DNA of 64,000 bases from Ophiosphaerella korrae (lineage: Eukaryota; Ascomycota; Dothideomycetes; Pleosporales; Phaeosphaeriaceae), in contig JALNQF010000138.1 in assembly GCA_028456385.1 (NCBI GenBank), positions 55,083 to 119,082 of the forward strand, in the 5' to 3' direction. The notes under the pieces were generated by a model. That model ran no database searches and had not been told where the DNA came from. It was given only the letters and a program-made list of their open reading frames with translations. Shown here one piece after another: positions 37,643-47,650 of the stretch. The position numbers and the translations under genes are program-made. How positions within the stretch are numbered: position 1 is the first letter of the stretch; every line of letters starts with the position of its first letter.

Positions 37643-39980
37643 GGCGTAAATGAATGATGGCTACCAAAACGGAGAATATTGGAACGTTGCGCAAGTCGTG
37701 GAGGTGGGACAAGGTGGTTCGGCTGTTCGGTGCGAAAGATGAGGGTGGCGGGGCTGATAGCGGCAATGGAGGGTTTTGAGCAACGGTGCCTGACATCGGC
37801 CTGCTGTAACTAATAGTAAGTTGCTGTAAGTTAAGCCCCTTTAATTAACCACTACCTGTACTATACAACCCAAACAATGCATGCAACAAGTGGGTGGCAG
37901 TAGCAGCTGACAGGAGATGTCTTCCAGACCCTGCAAGTCGGCCTATAATGGAAGGGCACCAGTTCCTCCACATGCTATCGCTAAAGACCCAGCGCCTCCC
38001 GTTTTGCGTGCTTGAGACGCAATAAGCGTCACACAGGCGCGCCGGACATGGTCTAGTGTACGGGTCTACTGCAAGAATATGCAGAGCATGTTTTTGCATC
38101 GGTGCAATAAACACCATGGAGCCATGCACGCTGACGGGGTGCGCAACCACAGAATTTGACGCACCAGACGATCGAAACTCTGGCGCCCTCAGACTACGCA
38201 CGCTGTGCCAATCTCCCGTACGTGGATAAGCTCAACCAGTCTCTTGGGTCTTCCTATTTTTTGGATTCACTCTGGCCGCTACTGATTCGCTGACTGTATA
38301 TTTCTTCTTCACTTCCTGAAACATTATTCTTACTGGCGCTGATCGGATCAGGGCTGACCCCTGGCCCCTTCAGACTACGACTAATAGCCAGGCCAGACTC
38401 CAGCCCGTCAATTTTGCAAGCTGTCTTTCCAAGTGAAAGGGAGTTCGGAAGCCGTGGGGACCCACAGTCACACAAGCCACCCACCATCGGTCAAGAACTT
38501 CAACCACTGCAAAGGGACCACTCAGCACAGCGAGGGATGACCAAATTCATGGGTGACGGCCTCGTTCGCCTATTTATTCCCAATTGGAATACCAATAGGA
38601 TTCGTAAGAATTCTTACATATGTTGTGCGCTGGTTTCCATAGCCAGGGTTCGTGCTCGGGGCCAGATATTAATTTTCATTGCATGTGCATATAATACTGT
38701 ACCTCATGAGCATCACCCTCTCCTGCTTCGTGATCAGCTGCAAGTCTTGGCGTCGAGGCTTTGCTGCTTTTAGATGTCTCTATTCGATTGCTTATATCTC
38801 GTCAGACAGGAGGCCTAGTCTCCTTTTACATTACACATGGCTGCCTGATATCGCGCACGATCATTTCTCTAGGCTTACTGTTGACAACACGTTCCGGGCT
38901 CGCACATTATTGATGTCGGACCGATTTCAAATCGTGACCTATCATGCGCGTCACACTGGGTAATTTTCTTGCAGACAGCAACGGACAGTGGCTGTCACTA
39001 ATGATCGTATTCATCCATAGACAACCAGGCCAGACTGTTGAAGCTGAGCACTAACAATGGTCGCCTTACCGCGAGCCGAAAAATACTATATCAGCACAAG
39101 CTTGCATCTATAAGCATTACTAGTTAGGCAATGTATGATTTGTACACCCGATAAGGCAATGCGCACCAAACTGGATGGTTAGATGTATCGTCATGAAATG
39201 TGGCCATCATACACAGTTTGGGGAGCCCGAAGAAGGAACGACGCTAGACTGGCGTGCATTCATTCCTGGTCTCAAAACGGCGCTACAGCACATTTTGTGG
39301 CGCAAATGCTGATAGGAGAACTTTGTCTAGCCATATCTGCTCGCTGAGCTACGAGTATGGCTACCGTTTCTATCTACCAAGGTACGCGCAGCGCGCTGCA
39401 AGCCCATTTCATGGATGAAAATACACTTTCGGTAAATAGTGCCGAACCACCCAGCCTAATGGTGAGATACGAGGGGTGCATCTTGACGTCGATTCATGTA
39501 TGGTAAGGCTGGGCCAGTCTGCAGTTGTTCCCCGCTTCTTGATGGGCAGCAATGAGCAATCATCCTAGCAGTGAACGGCTGGGGATGCAGGGATTGTCGA
39601 TATGTCTGGGCGGCAAACCTCGCCTCACGTAGCAGTCTGTTTAATTAAATATTCTATAAGAAATCAACAGGGTTGAGTTAGAATGTTAAGGTTCATCACA
39701 TGATCGTGCTAAGCATCATTTGGGCAGCCAGAAAACTATTGACCCAAAAGCATCGCACTCTTGGAGCATAGGCCTCACGCATTCACGCTGATCTCGAAGG
39801 TATGTTGTTTAGGTTTAATGATACTGATGCCGACCACAGCCTCAACTCCGTCCTACCTATTTATGTTACAATCTAGATCCAAACCATCATTCTGGTAATG
39901 ATGAATGCATGTAATCAATTTGCAATACGCTAATACACTAACATAATTATACAAAAAAGGATAAAATAACGACAGCATAT
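37643..39980. other. 2.3-kb gene-free interval
   Basis: No open frame here carries a recognisable domain. It includes the HET gene promoter and the 3' flank of the FAS gene. A perfect 14-bp palindrome, GTAAGAATTCTTAC, lies at 38604-38617. Composition is moderately AT-rich but not like the right-hand tract. It may hold decayed sequence that I cannot identify. Confidence 0.45.
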
Positions 39981-42900
39981 CTAGGCCAGCTTGTCTACCA
40001 AATCGTCTTCATAAAGATATTCGTCATCATCATTAGCCACAACCCTCGCGTCGGGGTTCAAGAAGATGCTCTGCATCTGCGTCTTAGCGTACGGCGCCTG
40101 GTCTTTGGCTACGAACAGCGCATTCGTCGGAACAGCCCTGCGGAAGAAGCTTTGCGCTGTTCTCTTCCTCTCAGCGGCCCGTCGCGCGTATACGTCAAAC
40201 TCTGTACGTGTAAGAGTCGCGAATAGGAAGCGCGGGTGCACGCAGACCGCCTGGGCACCCTTCTGACCGAAGCCAAAAGAGGTGACGCTGAACGCATTGA
40301 TAGTGGGCACGCGTAGAGTGCGGTTGGGGAAGGTTAGCAAAGAAGCATCAGTGCGTAGGTCAACCTCGATGTCGTCGGCGTTGCGGTTGCCAGGCACGAG
40401 GCCAGAATTCAGCATCTGCAGCGCGCCGTTTAGCATCCACGCGCCCGCCGCACCTTTGGCGTGGCCCGTCAAGCTTTTCTGGCACACAGCAGGCGCGATA
40501 TTTCCTGGCGCGCGGCCCAGGTGGGCTAGCTGTGCCTGCAGCACCCGCGGCTCGTTGACGTCGTTCAGCCGCGTCGATGTACCGTGCAGCGACACGACAC
40601 CAATGTCGTCGATGGTGAGGCCCCAGACTGCGAGTGCCCCACGCAGCGGTGAGATGTTGCTTTGCTCTTGCTTCCAGAAGGCGTTGCCAAAGACGCGTTG
40701 GGCGGCGCTCGTTAGCTGACTTGCTTCGCGCGCGATGTAGTCTTTGCGGTCGCGCAGTCGGTCGACTTCAGCTGCGTTGCCGATGCTGCTTTTGAGCTCA
40801 TGGTCGATGATGTCGGTTTCGAGCTTGGCCGAATTCTCTATCTCGCGCTTGCGCAGTGCGAGGCGACGACGGCGGTAGCGTAGATTGAGCAATGGAGATG
40901 GGTATCTTGATGGCGCTTCCGCTGCCGTAGTGAGGATGCCTTTGCCTGGCGCGGGTACAGAGCGGGAAATGGAGTCGCTGGCAGTCGATGCTAGGGCGAC
41001 GACGCCGTAGATGGGCAGGCCCATTTCGAGTGCGAGACGAGCGGATGTGATAACTTGGACGCCTGCTCCCTCCGACTCAACGAAACCACTGCGTGTCGAG
41101 CTGGTCGGACGCGACATTTCTCCTGGCATACGCCCCTTTTCGAACTCCTTCTCTGGGTCAACGGTTGCTCGCATATTGGCGAACTCAGCCGAAACTTCGT
41201 CACTAAGGTCGTCAAATCCTCCAACTAGACACATCTTTGCCTTGCCGCTGACAATCGTTTCGACACCCGTCTCTAAGGATTCAATTGACGTGGCACAGGC
41301 CCCTACTGATGTGCGAATAGGCCCAGACGACGAGAGGAGCAGCATGTTGACCCACGCCGGCGTTGTGTTGATAAAGCTCTCAGCCATGACGTCGCTCTGA
41401 ACTGGCTTGTCCATTTTCCTGTCCATGAACATTTTCCTCAACGACTTCACACCACCAAGCCCAGAGCCCAAGCAATTCCCAACGTCAGAGACATGAATGT
41501 ACTTGTACAACTCGAACGAGTCAGTGATGCCGGATGCTAGCAATGCTTCCACGGTGCTGATCAGCGTGTACAGCGTAACCGGGTCGACTTGGGAAACAAT
41601 GTCCTCGGGAATGCCGTACGTGCGTGGGTTCCAGCCTTGGGGTAGCTGGCCAGCCACTCTGCGTGCCGCACCCAACGCCTTTGGGATCAAGAGATTAGCA
41701 CCCTTCCTGAACCGCACCAGGACCTCCTCGTTCTCTTCACCGTCTTCGTCGTAGACGTCGACTTTGTCACCATGTTCGCGACGGAACTGCTCTGCCATGT
41801 CCTTGGGCACGGAAAACGGCGGCAAATCTTCTTCGACCGCCATCTCCTGGATGAGTGACTGACCCTTTCCTGGCTCTGCAGGCAATAATCTAATCCCGCT
41901 ATTCTCGAAGATCTGGCGTTCGTAGCGGTCCTTCATATCGGCAGGATGCACTGCTTTGCCTGACTTGACATCTACCCAGCCGTGGTACTCTTGTCCATCA
42001 AGTGGCCCATCGTGGTTCTTGATTAGGCCCATTATCCATGCCATTTCGATGCACCCTTCGATAGACAGCTCACCGTGTGCTTCAATTTCCCAACGCGTAC
42101 GAGCGTTGCCCCAAGGCCCCAGCTCCGCGAAGCCAGTCAGCACGACCACCGAGTCCAAGTCGACCATACCTTCTAAGTCCGCATGCAGGGCTTTGATGTC
42201 CTTGTCCCAATTCGGCAGAGATGGGAAGGGAATGCGGAGGTTGGGCTGCGGTCGCAGCGCCGGTGGCGGAACAGCAGTAACTTCATTGCCGTCCTCATCT
42301 TCCGCCTCCTTTGCTATGGCCTCCTTTAGGCTTTGTTCTGCGTCCAAGCCACCACGGATACTCTTGAGTGTTTCCTTCAAGTTGGGGACTGCGTCTAGAC
42401 CGCCGGTGAGGTCTGCCAAGACTGGTCTGTCGTCACACTCGACCGCCAACGGCACACTCATGAGTACTAAGAGGAATGTCGACATCTCGCGTTGTGTGAA
42501 GGTGCGTACGCCGAGCGCCTCGATACCTGCAGCTAGCTTGTCGTTGCCTGCCATCAGACCCGTCCCGCGTGTCCAGCCAATCGAAGCGCCACACAGTGTC
42601 AAATATGGCGCCCAGCTCTCCGAGTACCATTTGTCGAACAACGGCTCGAGGCCGACCTTGGACTCGGCATACAATCCATCACCGCCGAAGGCGCCATGGT
42701 TGGGAGAGAGTGGTAGCACGACCTGCGCAGGTCGACACCGCACCCGACGACTCTCCTTTTGCTTTTTTACTGCGCCCAGGAGGCGGACGACGTTGATAAG
42801 CATGACACGGTGGGCAAGCTCGGATTTGGCGTCAACCCCATCTACTTCGCGGCCCACTTCGGACACAGCAGCGAAGGGCACAATGTGGTCAACATCCCAT

Positions 42901-45037
42901 CCCAAACCACCATCAGAAGTTTCGTAGATGAAGGAAACAAGGCTCTCGACGTCTTGCTGGCTACCCTGGTTGAACGGCACAACGACTAGCTCAGACCCAC
43001 TTGCACCATGCTGGGTGTAGGCGTCGCGGTATGTCTGCAACGCTTTCGGAGAATAGCTGCTTGTGGTGACTATCACACGTGCTCCAGCGGCGAGCAGCAG
43101 CTTCAAAAGCTCGCAGCCAATGGAGCCGGTACCAGCGCCAGTCAAAAGCACCGTTCTACCCTGAAATGAGGGGCTGGAGTGGGCGGTTTCTTGCAGGAGG
43201 CGGTCGAATATTCCACTTAGGTCATTGTCGTCTTCCCACTTTTGCGCCGATGTTCTCTCACAGAGCTGTACTCGTGGGAACGCCACGTTATCGCCTTCTG
43301 TCCGTGGTGCCTCTTCAATTACAAATCTGCCGCTCTGGTCGGTAGAGGTCTGGGGCTTTGTACCGCTAAGGCTTGCTCCCACCACTGGTAATGTGGTAGC
43401 TCCTTCAGCGCTCACCTGTGTCATCAGCTCCTTCACTCTGTCCAAAACATTCTTGGTCGCCTCTGTGTTTTCTGTCCTCGATGCAAGGAATTCCACGATC
43501 TTCTCAAGCCGTGCGTCCCCACGCCTGGCAATCATTTCGCATCGTGTGGCTGCAGCCTCAATATCTACGTCTGCGGCTAGGCCGTTGCTGCGTGATGCCT
43601 CCCCATGAATTGCCTCGAGCAGGTCTTGCACCGCCCAGTTCCACCACGAAGAGAACTTGCGCGCCTTTTTAGGGCTGAAAACTGGCTTCACGCCACTGAC
43701 AAATTCGTCGCCTAATTCAGCTGTCAATGCCGTGAGCTCGGCGCCTATGGCGTCGCGTTCGGTGCGCATGAGGCGGAGCTCCGCGGCCTGTTCGGAGTTC
43801 CTTACTCCACTTTTTCCGCCTCGTCTTTCTTTTCCGCTTGTTTGCCTATCGTTGCCATCATCGTCAAACTGCAATACAACCTGGATATTGTTGTTGTCAC
43901 TGCCGTTGTTCTGTTGTTGGCCACTATGGGCTATATCAACAACGACATTAATTCCCCTCTCGCTCACATATTGCCGAACCACGTCGTCTAGCAGCGATTG
44001 CGCCTCGGAATCTGACCCCAGCCGTTGCTGCTGCTGCGATCCACTGCTTGCAGCCCGCAGGAGCACGTTCGACTGGTGGCCCGGCGGGAGACCAAACGCC
44101 GTCCGCATATGCGCGCGCGCCCGCTGCTGCGTGTACCCAGCCGGCATGCGTGTCGCGAAGAAGCGGGCCAATAGGCCTGAGGAGGCTTTGCCCAAACTGC
44201 TGCTATCTGGCGACTGGACGGCAGCGCTGAGCTCTGATAGCGGCATGTCCTCGCTACGTTCCGGAAGCGAGGTAGGGAATTCAGCGCCTAGGTCGCCGAC
44301 AAGTTCGTTTTCGAGCGTGGAGCGGCCTGAGTGTGTCAATACATTGTGAGTTTGTGTGGAGCGAGGGTTGGCTCACCTCCTGTTAGTGCCTTGATTGTAT
44401 GTGACTTGTCGATTTCCTGGAATGGCTTCTTGAGCTTCGACGAGACGATCGCAGTCACGATGTCTCCAGCAGACACAGGTACATCTGGAATTTCCAACAC
44501 CGGAGCTGCTTGCGGTTGCGGCGGAATGATAGCATTTGGCCTTTGGGCTGGCGGTGCCACCGGGCCCGTGGATTTGCTTTCATCTGTCGTCGGCTTCGTC
44601 TCTTGCTTTTCAGCTTTCTTAGGCAACCGTTCTTCGGCTTTAGCAACGGCATCGTTCACTTCCTCGTAAATTTTCGCTGCGTCATCTTGATGGCATAGAA
44701 TTTCTCGTTTGCGGTGCCGGGCAGCATCTGCAATGCTGTAACGTGCTGCTAGCGTCTTCTTTGCCATCGCTGCGAGAGTATTGGTTGGACCAATTTCAAC
44801 CATGCGGTCGATATTTTCTTCCCCGAAGAGAACATCCTGCGTTTCGATCCTGTGTAGGTGTGAGCAAAATTCACGATAGAGGAGTAAATGGGTTCTTACC
44901 ATCTCACTGGCGATGCAAATTGGTAACTATTATGAACCGTTAGGTACAAATGTAAGTCTTCTAAATTATAGGTACGCTTACGCCAGGAGCTCCAGCAGAA
45001 GAGCGTATGAGATATCGTTCTCGATTTCGGAATGCAT
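39981..45037 (-). CDS. fatty acid synthase alpha subunit lacking the PPTase domain (secondary-metabolism type)
   Basis: This is the alpha chain of a type I fungal fatty acid synthase. The four-exon model is 45037-44982, 44926-44900 (27 nt), 44849-44377 and 44326-39981, giving 1633 aa. Domains in order: the alpha-side part of malonyl/palmitoyl transferase (YQFASPVRWIETQDV, VEIGPTNTLAAMAKKTLA); an acyl carrier domain with the phosphopantetheine serine in GGRSTLENELVGDLG (about Ser188, restored by splicing); ketoreductase (TVLLTGAGTGSIG, about 574); and ketosynthase with Cys in VGACATSIESLETG (about 1196) and His in VSLHGTSTRL and SLTGHAKGAAGAW. Primary-metabolism alpha subunits are about 1850-1890 aa and end in a phosphopantetheinyl transferase; this one stops after the ketosynthase, like HexA/StcJ-type subunits. 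It is divergent from the aminotransferase. A beta subunit is needed and is not in the window. Confidence 0.9.
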
Positions 45038-45622
45038 AATGTCACAAGGGCGGGTATCAAAATGCTAAAAAAAAGGTGCCCGGGTATAGTGTCAATGAAA
45101 ATTGAGGTTTGAACAAAAGACTGAATATGTGGACAGATGCGGCTATTTCGTATAAAGTGATGAATCCTGTTCTGATGCTTCATGAATGTACCACCGATCC
45201 TTTTTTCGCTTACGTGCTGTACTCGGAGTACCGAAATCATAATACACACCTCAGAAAATGAGCCACAAATAATTTTCCGCCCCCATGTCTGACGTCGGGG
45301 CAGTACGGCGGTCAATAGAAAATCAGACGGATGTTAGGCCACACATTACTCTGACGGTGCTAACCTGAACAAGCAATTTCTGACTTTCCGTGGATCAGAA
45401 TTGCCTAGCCTGGTTGGTCGCTCACATACACTGCTAGGTTTCTTGACGTTTACGATTATCCAAAAATAGGCATCGGTCTGTAAAATGCCTGAAGACAAGA
45501 CAAATGTGATCAATGCATTTTCCTCTTCCTCAATGACGAACCATCAAACCTTTTCTCTAAGTCCTTCTATCCTCTATTTTCTAGTGTTTCTTCGAAATAC
45601 GCTTCATAGGTTACTAGCCAGA
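45038..45622. promoter_or_regulatory. bidirectional promoter region, FAS alpha / aminotransferase
   Basis: The divergent start codons are 447 bp apart (585 bp if the internal ATG of the aminotransferase is used). A CRE/bZIP-like core TGACGTC lies at 45290-45296. I looked for the TOXE 'tox-box' consensus as I recall it (ATCTCNCGNA) on both strands by eye and did not find a match. Confidence 0.55.
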
Positions 45623-46867
45623 ATGCCTACCACAAGCTCATTCCCCCCTCCACCAAAAGCGTCTATTAACTGGTCAAAACTTGGAGCTTCCGCCATTGAA
45701 GACAATGGCCACGTCGAATGCAACTATGATGCGGTGACAGATTGCTGGAGCGAGCCTCTTTTAGTCAAAGACCCATACATCAAAGTTCACGGCCTTTCCC
45801 CAGGCCTAAACTACGGAATGCAAGCCTACGAAGGCATGAAAGCATACCGCGGCCCCGATAGCCAAATCAACATCTTCCGTCCCGAATACCACGCCACACG
45901 CTTCTCCATCTCTTGCGCCACCGTCTCCATCCCCACCATCCCCTCTGACATCTTCCTCCGCGCCGTCAACCTCGCCGTCGCCCGTAACGCTGCCCTCGTC
46001 CCACCACACGCCAGCTCCGCACTCCTCTACATCCGCCCCGTCGTCTTCGCCTGCGACGCCCACCTCATGCTCACCCCACCGCGCCACTTCCGCCTCGCAA
46101 TCTACGTCGCGCCCGCCAACGCCTACCACGGCGTCAGCGCGCAGGATGCCCTCATCATGGAGTCCTTCGACCGCGCCGCGCCCAACGGCACCGGCCACGC
46201 CAAGGTCGGCGGCAACTACGCGCCCGTCGTGCGCTGGAGCGAGGCCGCGAAGAAGCGTGGTTTCGGCATGACGCTACACCTCGACAGCCGCACGCAGAGC
46301 GACATTGAAGAATTCTCGACCTCGGGCTTCGTCGGTGTCAGGCCGGATGGCGCGGGCGGGTTCGTGCTTGCGGTCCCGGATAGCGTGAATATCGTGCAGA
46401 GCGTTACGAGCGATAGTATCGTTACGCTTGCGAGAAGTAAGGGGTGGACCGTGGAGAAGCGCCGTGTAAGTTACATACATCCGATTCCCTCCCCTCCTGA
46501 CTAACGGCCGCAGATCCACTTCTCCGAACTGCGCTACTTCAGCGAGGTTTTTGCCGTTGGTACCGCTGCCGCTCTTGTCCCTGTTAAATCCATCACACGT
46601 GAGAGCACAGGTGAGAAATTCGTGTTTAATGGGGGGAGCGCGGAGGCGGGGCCGTGTGCGGCAGAGTTGGCAAGGACCTTGACGGATGTGCAAAAGGGAA
46701 AGGCGGTGGATGAGTTTGGGTGGAGGGTTCGTGTGCGGGATGGTGAAGACGATAAGCAAGAGAGTAGGTATAGTGTGATGGATTTGCTGGAGGGTAATAA
46801 GGAGGAAGTAGAGGTTTATCAGCGCTTGGAGGTTCCGGCGATCAAGGTTGCAGAAGTTGCAGCTTAG
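45485..46867 (+). CDS. class IV branched-chain-type aminotransferase (ToxF/BCAT-like)
   Basis: A PLP-dependent transaminase of fold type IV. The two exons are 45485-46465 and 46514-46867. From the first ATG this gives 444 aa; from the ATG at 45623 it gives 398 aa, nearer the usual BCAT length. The extra 46 residues could be a mitochondrial leader or untranslated. Motifs: GLNYGMQAYEGMKAYRG, the PLP-lysine region GHAKVGGNYAP, RTQSDIEEFSTSG in place of the usual E-x-x-x-N motif, and RYFSEVFAVGTAAALVPV after the intron. Family members interconvert branched 2-oxo acids and amino acids. ToxF in the HC-toxin cluster and Aps4 in the apicidin cluster are proposed to aminate a 2-oxo-decanoic precursor, and the neighbouring FAS suggests the same here. 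The intron has a CTAAC branch site. Confidence 0.88.
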
Positions 46868-47650
46868 GGAAGGAGTTTGGTAAAATGTAAAATTAGTTTG
46901 GTTCAGTGTTTCTAGATAAGGGCGGTTGTTCTGATTAGAGTGAATTGCGAATAAGATAATATTCAAAAAGCCCATGTGTTGTTATTGAAGAGAGTGATCA
47001 TCGTGTGCCGTGACTCTAGTCCTATACGAAATGCATTCAGACACCGTTTGTGGTCACAACATCACCGCAATACAGAAAATCTTGGTACATATACCTTTGC
47101 TGTCGTGAATTTGAAGAATACTGGAAGAATATGTTGACTGTAATTGCGGAAGCCTATGGGCAGCGGCCCTCCACGCGTGCCGGAAAACCACCCGTAGCGG
47201 AAAATACGAGGGATACTTTGACTTCGAGTGACAACAACTCTGTGCACACGTGGAGCTTTACTGAAACCTTTTCTGAGTAGTGTCTGGTAGCTATTGAGAA
47301 CGTCTTTAGACCTCTGTCGCCTATAAATTACGTTCGTATCACTACTTTCTCGCCAAATTCACGCAGAGCCTTCATTTCATCATTATCGAGCTCCTTCTAT
47401 GCAGCTCGATTGCTCGGCCTTTACCGCTCAAATTACTTACAAACGGGCTCGTCTGAAAGCTAGAGCCCTACTTTGATGCCAGAAGATTATCACTAGCCTT
47501 TGTGTCTGTTGTTAAAGCACAAGTTCATGCAAGGCCGCACAACCAATGGTCATTGCATAGTAACCATCACTCTAAAGGGACTCTCGACGGTTCGATGTGG
47601 CAAGTATGTAGCATATGTAGATATGTACAAATACTCCTGAATATGTTAAC
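46868..47650. other. convergent intergenic region
   Basis: This lies between the aminotransferase (+) and the NACHT-WD40 gene (-). I see no supported gene or repeat. Confidence 0.5.

Noticed and set aside
41956..42927. 323-codon plus-strand frame
   Set aside because: It is antisense to the FAS alpha gene; its Ser/Pro-rich composition mirrors the opposite strand.
45038..45622. TOXE tox-box in the FAS/aminotransferase promoter
   Set aside because: No match to the consensus as I recall it on either strand by eye; only a TGACGTC core was found, which is too common to interpret.
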